Assembly (NCBI RefSeq): GCF_001494635.1
Contig: NZ_LOJF01000011.1
Location: 186,001-250,000 of the forward strand
DNA length: 64,000 nucleotides
From: Tractidigestivibacter scatoligenes
Lineage (GTDB): Bacteria; Actinomycetota; Coriobacteriia; Coriobacteriales; Atopobiaceae
Reading direction: 5' to 3'
Shown here: in pieces, positions 1 through 8,120 of the stretch
How positions within the stretch are numbered: the first letter of the stretch is position 1
Layout of the letters: every line of letters begins with the position of its first letter
Translations under genes and position numbers: made by a program
Notes under the pieces: model-generated
The model's input: the letters and a program-made list of their open reading frames with translations, nothing else
Told to the model about the DNA's origin: nothing
Database searches by the model: none

Positions 1-1
1 C

Positions 2-937
2 GGCGGCACGCGCTTCTCGTCCGACGACTGGCGCGACTGGTGGTGCGCGGACGACGCCAAGGTCTACCAGTTCATTGGCCAAGACAACATCTACTTCTAC
101 TGCGTGGCGCAGCCCGCACTGTGGGACGCACTCAACTGGGGCCTCTTCCAAGACACGCCCGTGGCCAACTACCACATCCTGTTCATGAACAAGAAGGCCT
201 CCAGCTCGGGTAAGATCCGCCCGCCCATGGCAGCCGAGCTTCTCGACCACTACACCGCCGAGCAGCTGCGCTGCCACTGGCTGAGCCTGGGCCTGGACCA
301 GAAGGCCGTGAGCTTCTCGCCCAAGCCCTACGACACCTCCGTGAGCCACAAGGACAAGGCCACCGGCGAGGACGTCCTGGTGAAGGACGACCCGCGCGTG
401 GTTGACCCAGCCCTCAAGGAGAGCGCCTTCCTCACCAACATCTTCAACCGCCTAGCCAGGAGCTGCATCTACGGCGCACAGAACGTCTGCGCGGGGCACC
501 TGCCTGCGGTTGAGGCGGATGCCGACGTACTGGACGCCTGCCGAGAGGCGACGCTTGCCTACGAGCGCTGCGCCCACGCCTTCGACGCCCACGGCGCGCT
601 TGCCGTGGCCGAGGACTTCTGCCGCGACGCCAACCGCCGCTGGGGCGACGAGTCCAAGGCCGCCAAGGGCGACGACGCAGCCTACAAGCACGCGCTGGCA
701 AATGCCTTTGCCGCGCTGCGCACCGTGACACTGCTCATGCATCCTGCGGTACCCGCCGGCTGCGAGAAGATCTGCGAGCACCTGGGTTTTGCGGCCGAGG
801 ACTTCTTCTCCTGGGAGCATGCGTTCGAGACCCCCGGCGAGCTGGCGCGGGCGCTTGGCGAGAACCCCGCCGAGCACGCGCTGCCCGAGCTACCGCCGCG
901 CTTCGACTTCTTCGAGAAGCACCCGAGCCAGAAATAA
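2..937 (+). CDS. metG: Methionyl-tRNA synthetase, C-terminal part (5' end outside window)
   Basis: Cytoplasmic class I aminoacyl-tRNA synthetase that charges tRNA-Met. Only the last ~311 codons are present; the frame is open from the left edge. The visible part starts late in the catalytic domain: GQDNIYFY corresponds to the family's GKDN(I)xFH segment, and NKKASSSGKIRPP sits where the KMSKS loop is expected, so that loop reads KASSS instead of KMSKS. The rest is the helical anticodon-binding domain (ESAFLTNIFNRLARS onward). No C-terminal EMAP/Trbp111-like dimerisation domain follows. A strong hairpin comes right after the stop. The family call is sure; whether KASSS is fully functional is inferred from its position only. 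Confidence 0.88.
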   Translation, partial: GGTRFSSDDWRDWWCADDAKVYQFIGQDNIYFYCVAQPALWDALNWGLFQDTPVANYHILFMNKKASSSGKIRPPMAAELLDHYTAEQLRCHWLSLGLDQKAVSFSPKPYDTSVSHKDKATGEDVLVKDDPRVVDPALKESAFLTNIFNRLARSCIYGAQNVCAGHLPAVEADADVLDACREATLAYERCAHAFDAHGALAVAEDFCRDANRRWGDESKAAKGDDAAYKHALANAFAALRTVTLLMHPAVPAGCEKICEHLGFAAEDFFSWEHAFETPGELARALGENPAEHALPELPPRFDFFEKHPSQK

Positions 938-946
938 GACGAGAAA

Positions 947-976
947 AAGAGGGGCGCCCGCGCAGGCGCCCCTCTT
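947..976. terminator. Bidirectional terminator between metG and asrC
   Basis: A 12-bp GC-rich stem (aagaggggcgcc, 947-958, pairing with 965-976) with a 6-nt loop lies in the convergent gap. It is preceded by an A-run at 944-948, which gives a T-tract on the minus strand, and followed by ttgttg on the plus strand. It can therefore end metG and the asr operon. Confidence 0.75.
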
Positions 977-982
977 GTTGAA

Positions 983-1011
983 TGAGACAAAGGGACAGTC
1001 CCTTTGTCTCA
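983..1011. repeat. GAGACAAAGGGAC palindrome, copy 1
   Basis: Perfect inverted repeat with arms tgagacaaagggac and its complement around a single central base. It is one of four copies in this window (also near 6.82, 6.91 and 27.10 kb), all intergenic or at a gene end. This is a REP-like dispersed element. It sits between the metG/asrC terminator and the asrC stop. Confidence 0.8.
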
Positions 1012-1022
1012 CGACACGTACG

Positions 1023-2012
1023 CTATCGCAGGTTGTTGTCGCGGTCGTAGCGCTTGGTGTCCCAGTACACGCGCGTGGCGCGCTGGCACTTCTCGGGAAG
1101 CTCGACATCCTTGAGCGCCCACTCGCAGAACTCGTCGAAGCCCACGCGGTCGACGATGTAGCCAATGTGCTCCTTGCCCTCGGGCGCGTTGGGGTCGATG
1201 TACTCCTCGATGAAGGCATAGGTGTTCTTCACGATCTTCACGATGGAGTCCTCGTCCACCCAGCGCAGCCAGTCCTGCGCCAGCCGCGGGTTCTGCTTGC
1301 CCGTTCGGCCCATGATCTTGACGCGGAAGTAGTGCTCGGGGCTGCGCGTCCAGGCACGCGTGGGACAGTAGACCACGCACACGCCACAGCCAATGCAACG
1401 GTCCTCGTCGCGCACGACCTTGCCCTTCTCCAGCCTGAGCGCGCTCACCGAGCGGCGCTGGCACCAGTCCACGCACTGGCCACAACCAATGCAGCGGTTG
1501 GGGTCGTACTGGGGCTCGGTCATGCCGATGATGCCAAAGTCGTTCAAGGCCACGTGCGCGCAGTCGTTTGAGCAGCCGGTGAAGGCCACCTTCACGTGGC
1601 GGTTGTTGGGGAAGATCTCGTGGTCCATGCGCTGCGCGAACGCCGTGGTGTCATAGCAGCCAAACGGGCACAGGCGCTTGCCCGGGCAGGCTACCACGTT
1701 GCGCGTGCCGCTTGCCAGGTAGCCCTGGGAGGTATCCTCCTGGTTGATCTTGGTGTCCTCGATGATTGCCTGGAGTTTCTCGTTGACCTTGGGCATGTCC
1801 TCCATGTGGATGCCCGGAATCTCCACTCCCTGTCGGTTGGTGAGGAAGATCTCTCCCCTGCCGTACTCCTCGGCAATCTCCACTATGCGCGCCATGCTCT
1901 TGGCGCTCACCAGGCCGCCGGGAACGCGCACGCGGCTGGCAGTCATCCCGCGCTCCTTGCTCACGCGGAACGCGTTCTTCTTCATGGCCTTGACGTCGAT
2001 GTCCTGAATCAT
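1023..2012 (-). CDS. asrC: Anaerobic sulfite reductase subunit C (siroheme / Fe-S)
   Basis: Catalytic subunit of the AsrABC dissimilatory-type sulfite reductase, which reduces sulfite to sulfide with electrons from NADH through AsrB and AsrA. The 329-residue length is normal for AsrC. The N-terminal half holds the nitrite/sulfite reductase ferredoxin-like domain. The siroheme/[4Fe-4S] ligands appear as ACPGKRLC and TGCSNDC. Two ferredoxin clusters follow: CIGCGQCVDWC and CIGCGVCVVYC. It is the last gene of the minus-strand run from the ABC importer, 9 nt after asrB, and ends before the shared terminator. No frameshift or missing ligand is seen. Confidence 0.95.
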   Translation of the reverse strand: MIQDIDVKAMKKNAFRVSKERGMTASRVRVPGGLVSAKSMARIVEIAEEYGRGEIFLTNRQGVEIPGIHMEDMPKVNEKLQAIIEDTKINQEDTSQGYLASGTRNVVACPGKRLCPFGCYDTTAFAQRMDHEIFPNNRHVKVAFTGCSNDCAHVALNDFGIIGMTEPQYDPNRCIGCGQCVDWCQRRSVSALRLEKGKVVRDEDRCIGCGVCVVYCPTRAWTRSPEHYFRVKIMGRTGKQNPRLAQDWLRWVDEDSIVKIVKNTYAFIEEYIDPNAPEGKEHIGYIVDRVGFDEFCEWALKDVELPEKCQRATRVYWDTKRYDRDNNLR

Positions 2013-2021
2013 GGCGGCCTC

Positions 2022-2819
2022 CTAGTCCAGCAACTGCTTGCTCTGGGTGTAGTTGAAGACGGGCCCGTCCAGGCACACGTACTTCTCGCCTATGCGGCAG
2101 TGGCCGCACTTGCCCAGGCCACAGCACATCTTTCGCTCCTGGCTCACCCAGATGTTCTCCTCGGCAAGACCCAGCTCGAGAAGGCCCTTCACGGAGAAGC
2201 GCATCATGGGCGGCGGTCCAACCACAATGGCCTGCGCCGTGGAGGGGTCGCGCAGCGGCAGGCCCGGGATGAACTTGGTCACCAGGCCAACGTTGCCCTG
2301 GTAGCCCTCGGGCGCGCCGTCCACCGTGAGGATGAGGTCAACGAGGTTCTCCCAGCGCGCAAGGTCGTCGCGGAAGAGCAGGTCGTTGGGACTGCGGAAG
2401 CCCACGATTACGTGCTTGTCCTGCGGCGTGGCGCTTGCGGCCAGTGCCTCTACCACGCCTCGCACCGGGCTCACGCCCGTGCCGCCGGCCACCACGACGC
2501 ACTCGCCGTCCACATAGTGCTCCACCTCAAAGCCGTTGCCGTAGGGGCCGCGCAGGAGAAGCGACTGGCCCTCGTAGGCCTCGAACACCTCGTTGGTCAC
2601 CACGCCCACGCGGCGGATGGTGAGGTCGACCGACTCGCCGGGCACGATGCCGCTCACGCTGATGGGGGCCTCGCCGTACTTGGGGACGGAGACCTCGAAG
2701 AACTGGCCGGGGCGAACCTCTCCGCCAAAGGCCATGCGGAAGGTGTACTCCTTCTCGGTGTGCTTGATGACCTTGAGCACCTTGGAGGAGAAGGGAATGT
2801 ACGGGTTGTTGCTAGGCAT
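2022..2819 (-). CDS. asrB: Anaerobic sulfite reductase subunit B (FAD/NADH, 2Fe-2S)
   Basis: Flavin-containing electron-transfer subunit of AsrABC, of the ferredoxin-NADP reductase / dihydroorotate dehydrogenase electron-transfer type. It is 265 aa. The FAD-binding barrel is N-terminal, with a flavin-type LLRGPYGNGF; the NAD-binding motif is VVAGGTGVSPVRG; a C-terminal Cys cluster, CCGLGKCGHCRIG with a later Cys, binds [2Fe-2S]. The start at 2819 (MPSNNPYIP) was chosen because it gives the usual family length and overlaps the end of asrA by 8 nt, as expected for coupled translation. The reading frame stays open upstream, but only as an overlap with asrA. Confidence 0.94.
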   Translation of the reverse strand: MPSNNPYIPFSSKVLKVIKHTEKEYTFRMAFGGEVRPGQFFEVSVPKYGEAPISVSGIVPGESVDLTIRRVGVVTNEVFEAYEGQSLLLRGPYGNGFEVEHYVDGECVVVAGGTGVSPVRGVVEALAASATPQDKHVIVGFRSPNDLLFRDDLARWENLVDLILTVDGAPEGYQGNVGLVTKFIPGLPLRDPSTAQAIVVGPPPMMRFSVKGLLELGLAEENIWVSQERKMCCGLGKCGHCRIGEKYVCLDGPVFNYTQSKQLLD

Positions 2820-3888
2820 CACGGGCCACGCTCCCCTCATGCTGGGCGTCCCACTCGTCCACGGCGTCAGAGAGCTTGTTGACGCACGCGGCGAAGCTGA
2901 TGTACTCGGGGCAGACGTCGTCGCAGCGGCCGCAGCCCACGCACATGTCGTAGCCAAAGCGCTGGCGGAAGTCATACACCTTGTGCAGCACCTTGAAACG
3001 CATGCGCTCGCCGTGCTGCTTACGGTAGCTCGCGCCGCCGGCCACCGTGGAGTAGCCGTCAATCATGCAGCTGGCCTGCACGCGGCGCCTCTCGCCCACC
3101 CGGCCGTTCTCGGTGTAGGCAACGTCCTGCATGGTGAAGCAGGTGCAGGTGGGGCACACCAGCGTGCAGCGGCCGCAGCCAATGCAGCGGTGGTTGTACT
3201 CGTCCCACACGGGGCTAGTGCGGAGCTCGAGCGGCACCGTCTTGGGAACGCGCACGTGCACGTCGTTCTGGGTGACGTGCGCAGGCACCACGTCGCGGCT
3301 GGCCGTGGCGTAGCGCTCGAAGAGCGGAAGGAGGGACTCGTTTTCAACGGCGCACGCATAGCCCTCGCCCGAGCGCTCGAGCGAGAACTCCCAGTTGTCC
3401 GGCGCAACATTTGATCCCATGTCTACGCAGAAGCAGTGCTCGAAGGTCTGGGGACAGCCGAGAAGCACAAAGTGCACGCGGTCGCGGATGCGCCGATAGA
3501 AGCTGTCCTCGGGGCCGTTGTGCAGGTACATGGCGTCGAGGCGCTTGACGCCGTGCAGGTCGCAGGCGCGCATGAGCACGAGGACGTCGCGTGTGTCTCC
3601 CTCGCGGGCGGGGTCACCGGCGGAGCCAATGCCCCCTGCCTCGCGCACCTGATCCTCGGTATAGTAGAAGAGCGTCTGCGAGAGCGGCGTGAGCAGCTCC
3701 TTGAAGGAGTAGTCGCTCTTGGCGTCAAGCTCGATCTGTGACGCGTCGTCCACAAAGTCGTAGATCACCTGGTCCACGTCGGTGAAGCGGCCAGCGCCCA
3801 CCTTGCGGACCGGCGCAAAGACGAGGTAGTCGCGGGCAAGCTCGCGAACCAGCCCGTCAAGCCCCTCCCCATCAAGCACGTATCCCAT
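2812..3888 (-). CDS. asrA: Anaerobic sulfite reductase subunit A (ferredoxin-type)
   Basis: Electron-input subunit of AsrABC carrying [4Fe-4S] clusters. It is 358 aa, the usual AsrA length. The C-terminal third shows two ferredoxin motifs, CIGCGRCTLVCPTC and CVGCGRCDDVCPEY. The N-terminal part (MGYVLDGEGLDGLV) matches the family's non-cluster domain. The start at 3888 has a clear Shine-Dalgarno (gaggggag) 4 nt upstream; the longer open frame above it belongs to the ATPase gene region. It lies 58 nt after the ABC ATPase gene and overlaps asrB by 8 nt. Confidence 0.95.
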   Translation of the reverse strand: MGYVLDGEGLDGLVRELARDYLVFAPVRKVGAGRFTDVDQVIYDFVDDASQIELDAKSDYSFKELLTPLSQTLFYYTEDQVREAGGIGSAGDPAREGDTRDVLVLMRACDLHGVKRLDAMYLHNGPEDSFYRRIRDRVHFVLLGCPQTFEHCFCVDMGSNVAPDNWEFSLERSGEGYACAVENESLLPLFERYATASRDVVPAHVTQNDVHVRVPKTVPLELRTSPVWDEYNHRCIGCGRCTLVCPTCTCFTMQDVAYTENGRVGERRRVQASCMIDGYSTVAGGASYRKQHGERMRFKVLHKVYDFRQRFGYDMCVGCGRCDDVCPEYISFAACVNKLSDAVDEWDAQHEGSVARDA

Positions 3889-3946
3889 GGTCTCCCCTCT
3901 CTTCCGCGCCCGAGGGCGCATGTCCTTTCTTGTCTCGCGCGCGGGT

Positions 3947-4708
3947 TCACGCGCGTGTGAGCGCATACCGCCACAGGAGTTTGGGGTCGTCCTGCTCGGC
4001 CACGCCAACCCCAAGCGCCGGGGCAACCGCCCCGCTTGCCGCCACGACGCCTGGCGGACCCTGGGCAGCCACCCGACCGTCCGCCATGAGGCAGACCTTG
4101 TCGGCGCACGAGAAGGCCGACTCCACGTCGTGCGTGGCAACAACCACCGCAAGCCCCTCTTCCGCAAGGCGGCGCAACAGGCCTGCGAGCTCCCAGCGCC
4201 TGTGGGCGTCCAGGTGCGCCGACGGCTCGTCGAGAAGGAGCGTGCCAGCGTCCTGAGCGACAACCATGGCCAGGTAGGCACGCTGAAGCTCACCGCCAGA
4301 GATGTCTGCGAGGCGTCGGTCGCGAAGACCCCACACGCCCGTGAGCTCCATGGCCTGGCGCACCAGGCGGCGGTCCCTCTCGCCTAAGGTCCTCACGGCG
4401 CCAAGCGTGGCAAAGCGCCCGTGGCAGGCAAGGGTGTAGACGTCCATCTGCGGGCACCCCAACTCCTGCGGCAGGTAGGCCAGGTGCCGGGCGCGCTCCC
4501 TGTGGCCAAGGCTTCCGAGCTCCGCACCGTCCAGAAGGATGCTCCCGCCATGCGGGAGCACGCCCGCAAGGCAGCGAAGGAGCGTGGACTTGCCGCAGCC
4601 GTTCTTTCCCACCAGGGCGCTCACCTGGCCGTCATTGAGCTCGAGCGAGTCCACGGCCAGAGAAAAGCCGCCGTCGCGCACAAACGAGAGCCCCTTCACA
4701 CCAATCAC
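3947..4708 (-). CDS. ABC transporter ATP-binding protein, iron-chelate/cobalamin type (FecE/BtuD-like)
   Basis: ATPase of a type II metal-chelate importer acting on the cytoplasmic face of the permease. It is 253 aa. Walker A is GKNGCGKST, the Q-loop lies near LAYLPQE, the signature is ISGGELQRAYLAM, Walker B is TLLLDEPSAHLD, and the switch His is in VATHD. It uses a GTG start that overlaps the permease stop in a GTGA arrangement. The final ~30 residues are a poorly conserved tail. The substrate cannot be read from the ATPase; iron siderophore, heme or cobalamin are all possible. Position just before asrA suggests supply for Fe-S or siroheme enzymes (inference). Confidence 0.9.
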   Translation of the reverse strand: MIGVKGLSFVRDGGFSLAVDSLELNDGQVSALVGKNGCGKSTLLRCLAGVLPHGGSILLDGAELGSLGHRERARHLAYLPQELGCPQMDVYTLACHGRFATLGAVRTLGERDRRLVRQAMELTGVWGLRDRRLADISGGELQRAYLAMVVAQDAGTLLLDEPSAHLDAHRRWELAGLLRRLAEEGLAVVVATHDVESAFSCADKVCLMADGRVAAQGPPGVVAASGAVAPALGVGVAEQDDPKLLWRYALTRA

Positions 4709-5766
4709 GCGGCCTCACCCCCACGACCCGCCGCCACGGAGTGCGAGCCGTGCTTGCGCCCGCGCCGTGCCAGGAGCGCCATGAAGAACGGCGCGCCGAG
4801 AAGCGCAAGAACCAGGCCAACCGGCAGCTCGTAGGGAAACGCAATGGTCCGTGCCACGAGGTCGCACACAACCAAGAGCGCAGCTCCCCACAGGGCGCAG
4901 AGAGCGAGCCCCTGACGAGTTGTGGGACGCGCCCACATGCGCACCAGGTTGGGGACGATGAGGCCTACAAAGCTGAGAAGGCCGCAGATCGAGACGGCCG
5001 AGGCGGCCAGAAGCGCCGCGCAGGCGATGGTACCAAGTCTGCAGGCGCGCACGTCGAGGCCAAGGCCGTGCGCGGCCTCGTCCCCCAGCGCAAGGAGGTC
5101 TATGCCGCGACCGAGGTAGGCCCCCACAACAAGCGCCACCAAGAGGGCGGGCACGCAGAGCGCCAGGCCCTGGTAGGTAACGCCCGAGAGGCCACCCAGC
5201 GTGAAGGACACGCGGTCCGTAACCGACTCGGGCCACACGACCACAATGGCGTCGATGGCAGCGCTCATGAGGCTCGAGACGGCGACGCCCGCAAGGACCA
5301 CGGTCCCGCGGCTGGTACCAGCACGGCGCGATACCAGGTAGACCAGAAGTGTGGCGAGAAGCGCGCCGACAAAGGCCATGGCTTGCCGGAGCACCGGATG
5401 TCCTGGCATCCAGAGTGCCGCCACGAGCCAGAGCAGGCCCGCCCCGGAGTTGACGCCCATCACGCCAGGCGACGCAAGGTCGTTGTCGAGCGAGGCCTGC
5501 AGGAGCAGACCGGAGCAGGCAAGCGCTGCACCGCAGCACACGCCCGCTATCACACGGGGAAGGCGCACGCTCAGGAGGACGAGTGTGGCAGTGGCGTCTG
5601 CGGTGCCGCCGGAGGCAAGGGTCGCGAGCGCCTGGAGCGCCTCGCACGTGCCCAAGGCTGTGGTGCCCGCAAGGAGCGAGGCCAACGAGATGAGCACGAG
5701 CGCAACGGCGCCTAAGACGCACGCCCAGCGGCTCCTCTCGCTTGTTCCCTCTCCCCCATGGGCCAT
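4705..5766 (-). CDS. ABC transporter permease, FecCD family
   Basis: Integral membrane component of an iron-chelate/vitamin B12-type importer. It is 353 aa with about ten hydrophobic segments. FecCD hallmarks are visible: VRLPRVIAGVCCGAALACSG near residue 70, and FVGLIVPNLVRMW followed later by ELPVGLVLALLGAPFF near the C-terminus, the usual coupling-helix and final-helix motifs. The start at 5766 (MAHGGEGT) follows a gaggggtag ribosome site, and the gap to the binding-protein gene is only 4 nt. It overlaps the ATPase start by 4 nt. One functional transporter is encoded together with its neighbours. Confidence 0.92.
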   Translation of the reverse strand: MAHGGEGTSERSRWACVLGAVALVLISLASLLAGTTALGTCEALQALATLASGGTADATATLVLLSVRLPRVIAGVCCGAALACSGLLLQASLDNDLASPGVMGVNSGAGLLWLVAALWMPGHPVLRQAMAFVGALLATLLVYLVSRRAGTSRGTVVLAGVAVSSLMSAAIDAIVVVWPESVTDRVSFTLGGLSGVTYQGLALCVPALLVALVVGAYLGRGIDLLALGDEAAHGLGLDVRACRLGTIACAALLAASAVSICGLLSFVGLIVPNLVRMWARPTTRQGLALCALWGAALLVVCDLVARTIAFPYELPVGLVLALLGAPFFMALLARRGRKHGSHSVAAGRGGEAA

Positions 5767-5770
5767 GTGG

Positions 5771-6694
5771 CTACCCCTCTTGCTCTCGGAGGTTGAGGAT
5801 GTAGGAGTACGCCTCTGCCCAGCGCTCGTTGGGCTTGTACTCAAAGAGGTCCTTGGGCAGGACATTGATCCTGCCGGCCTGCACCGCCGAGAGCGACGCC
5901 CACGCAGGCTGCGCCTGGAAGTCCTGCTCGAAGACCTCCTTGGCCTTGTCCTCGTCGCCACGGGGGATGACAAAGACATAGGTGGGATCAGCGGCCACAA
6001 TGGCCTCGACCGAGAGGTCGTCGAGCGAACTGTCGTCTTCGGCAACGTTTGCCATCTGCAGGTTGTCGAAGATCTCACAGGCAAAGTAGTCGCTCTTCGC
6101 GACCTTCGCCTTGGTGGACGAGACGAGAAGTGCCAGGTAGCTTACCTGCGGAAGGTCGGCGGCGCTCTCCTCGACTTTTGCTATAGCGTCAGAGACGTCT
6201 GTGACGTTTGCCTGGTAGAGGTCGTCTCGGCCGCTCATCTCGGTGAGCGCGGCCATGTGGGTTGCGTAGTCGTCAAAGCCGTTCACGTCGACGTCGCGCC
6301 ACGCGATGCCGGCGCTGTCCAGGCTGGACTCGAGCTCCTTCTGCGTGGGGACCTCGGCGGTGATGAGCACGAGCGTGGGCTTGAGCGCGACTATCTTCTC
6401 CAGGCTGGGCTTGGCGGGAGTGCCCACGGTCTCCACGTCTGCAGGCAGGCCGTCGAGGTCTGCGGCGTCCTCGGTCACACCCACGGGCGGCATGCCAGCA
6501 AGAATTGCCATCTGGGCAAGCGAGCGGGACGCAGCGACAACGCGGGTGCTTGTGGCATCGGTCGAGGAGGATGCGTCCGACGCGCCTTCCGACTGCGTCG
6601 AGGAGGCACTCGCATCTGGCTGCGCAGCGCACCCGGCAAGGATGCCAGCACCAAGGAGCACCGAGAGGCGCAGGAATTCTCTTCTCTGGAGCAT
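5771..6694 (-). CDS. ABC transporter substrate-binding lipoprotein, FecB/BtuF family
   Basis: Extracytoplasmic metal-chelate receptor that delivers its ligand to the FecCD permease. It is 307 aa. The signal peptide starts with a twin-arginine-like RREFLRL followed by a hydrophobic stretch and a lipobox LAGC, so it is probably exported (perhaps by Tat) and lipid-anchored. A Ser/Ala-rich linker follows. The mature part contains PBP2-like segments such as SLEKIVALKPTLVLI and ends LNLREQEG. The start at 6694 was chosen over upstream Met codons because gggaggg lies 4 nt before it. It is the first gene of the importer-asrABC run. Confidence 0.9.
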   Translation of the reverse strand: MLQRREFLRLSVLLGAGILAGCAAQPDASASSTQSEGASDASSSTDATSTRVVAASRSLAQMAILAGMPPVGVTEDAADLDGLPADVETVGTPAKPSLEKIVALKPTLVLITAEVPTQKELESSLDSAGIAWRDVDVNGFDDYATHMAALTEMSGRDDLYQANVTDVSDAIAKVEESAADLPQVSYLALLVSSTKAKVAKSDYFACEIFDNLQMANVAEDDSSLDDLSVEAIVAADPTYVFVIPRGDEDKAKEVFEQDFQAQPAWASLSAVQAGRINVLPKDLFEYKPNERWAEAYSYILNLREQEG

Positions 6695-6811
6695 GGTCCC
6701 TCCCGCACAGACTGGTAGCGCTGGGATCTTCTCGTCCATCATATCCCTAGCTCCATAACGACAAAACGATATAAATACCTGCATCGCTATTCTGTTGGCT
6801 TCGCAACAGAA

Positions 6812-6842
6812 ATGAGACAGAGGGAGTTTCCCTTTGTCTCAT
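6812..6842. repeat. GAGACAAAGGGAC palindrome, copy 2 (imperfect)
   Basis: Inverted repeat with arms atgagacagaggga and tccctttgtctcat around gtt; one G-T mismatch in the stem. It lies in the divergent gap between the binding-protein gene and the aldo/keto reductase, 54 bp from copy 3. Confidence 0.75.
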
Positions 6843-6896
6843 CGTGTCGGCGACCGAGAAGCCAAGCGGCAACCGCCGCACATGCCCCATACTGTG

Positions 6897-6929
6897 AATG
6901 AGACAAAGGGACTGTCCCTTTGTCTCATT
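6897..6929. repeat. GAGACAAAGGGAC palindrome, copy 3
   Basis: Perfect inverted repeat with 16-nt arms starting aatgagacaaagggac around one central base. It ends 20 nt before the GTG start of the aldo/keto reductase, so a transcript starting upstream would carry this hairpin in its leader. Confidence 0.8.
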
Positions 6930-6948
6930 CTCGTAGAGAGGAGCCGCC

Positions 6949-8073
6949 GTGAACGAGTTCTTTGGGACCACCATGCCCAAGCTGGGGTTTGGCCTCATGC
7001 GTCTGCCGCGCCTGGCAGATGGCAAGACCATCGACATCGAGCAGTGCGAGGCCATGACCGACGCCTTTCTCGACGCGGGCATGCGCTACTTTGACACCGC
7101 CTACGTCTACGAGGGAAGCGAGGAGGCAACGCGACGCTTTCTTGTTGGGCGACACCCTCGCGAGAGCTTCTACCTAGCCGACAAGGTCAACGCCAGCCCG
7201 TGGGCGGCAAAGTCCGCCGACGAGGCGAAGCGAGAGCTTGCGGTGTCGCTCGAGCGCACCGGGGCCGGCTATTTTGACTTCTACCTGCTGCATGCTCTGG
7301 GATCGAGAAACATTGGCTACTACGAGGACTATGGCATCTGGGAGTTTGCGGCCAGGGCCAAGGAGCAGGGGCTTGTGCGGCACGTGGGCTTCTCGTTCCA
7401 CGACCGTCCGGATGTCCTCGATCAGATCCTGACGCGCCACCCCGAGGCTGAGTTCGTGCAGCTGCAACTCAATTACGGCGACTGGGAAAGTCCCAGCGTC
7501 TGCTCGCGCGAGAACTACGAGGTGGCCTGTGCCCACGGCAAGCCCGTCGTGGTGATGGAGCCCGTCAAGGGCGGGCTTCTCGCCAACCCGCCGCAGCAGG
7601 TGCAGGACATCCTGCACGCGACCAACCCGGACGCCTCGATTGCCAGCTGGGCGGTGCGGTTTGTGGCTAGCCTGGAGAACGTGATGGTCGTGCTCTCCGG
7701 CATGTCGAACGTCGAGCAGATGGCAGACAACCTCTCCTACATGCGCGAATTCACGCCGCTGAGCGCCGTCGAGCAGGACGCGGTGGAGCACGCGAGCAAG
7801 GCGCTTGCCGCCATCGACCAGATTCCCTGCACCGGGTGCCACTACTGCACCGGCGGATGCCCCCAGGAGATTGACATTCCCTCGGTCTTCTCGGCGTACA
7901 ACCGATACCTTGTGTATGGCGATCTTGCCGGCGCCAAGCGCAACTACGAGTCGGCCGTGGACAAGCACGGTAAGGCCAGCGACTGCGTGCGGTGCCTCCA
8001 GTGCGAGGGCGCCTGCCCGCAGGGAATCCCAATCACCTCCTGGCTGGAGAAGGCCGCGGCGGTGCTGGAGTAG
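6949..8073 (+). CDS. Aldo/keto reductase with C-terminal 4Fe-4S ferredoxin domain
   Basis: Predicted cytoplasmic oxidoreductase. Residues 1-280 form an AKR barrel: GFGLMRLP at the N-terminus, DTAYVYEG with the catalytic Asp and Tyr, a Lys in LADKVN and HVGFSFH. The last ~90 residues carry a ferredoxin-like domain with CTGCHYCTGGCP and a second set, CVRCLQCEGACPQ. This AKR-ferredoxin fusion is common in anaerobes and is thought to link carbonyl reduction to low-potential electron carriers; the substrate is unknown. The GTG start at 6949 is preceded by agaggag at a 6-nt distance. A palindromic repeat lies in the leader. Confidence 0.9.
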   Translation: MNEFFGTTMPKLGFGLMRLPRLADGKTIDIEQCEAMTDAFLDAGMRYFDTAYVYEGSEEATRRFLVGRHPRESFYLADKVNASPWAAKSADEAKRELAVSLERTGAGYFDFYLLHALGSRNIGYYEDYGIWEFAARAKEQGLVRHVGFSFHDRPDVLDQILTRHPEAEFVQLQLNYGDWESPSVCSRENYEVACAHGKPVVVMEPVKGGLLANPPQQVQDILHATNPDASIASWAVRFVASLENVMVVLSGMSNVEQMADNLSYMREFTPLSAVEQDAVEHASKALAAIDQIPCTGCHYCTGGCPQEIDIPSVFSAYNRYLVYGDLAGAKRNYESAVDKHGKASDCVRCLQCEGACPQGIPITSWLEKAAAVLE

Positions 8074-8120
8074 GCCAGCAACTGAGTTGCATCTCAGTCA
8101 CTGGAAGGGACTGATAGAGC

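Noticed and set aside
4741-5715. Long plus-strand frame opposite the ABC permease
   Set aside because: Shadow frame rich in Arg/Gly/His without hydrophobic order or domain motifs, while the minus-strand permease is unambiguous.
6812-6929. Palindromes near 6.8-6.9 kb read as terminators
   Set aside because: They lie between divergent gene starts and have no T-tract, so they are repeats rather than transcript ends.
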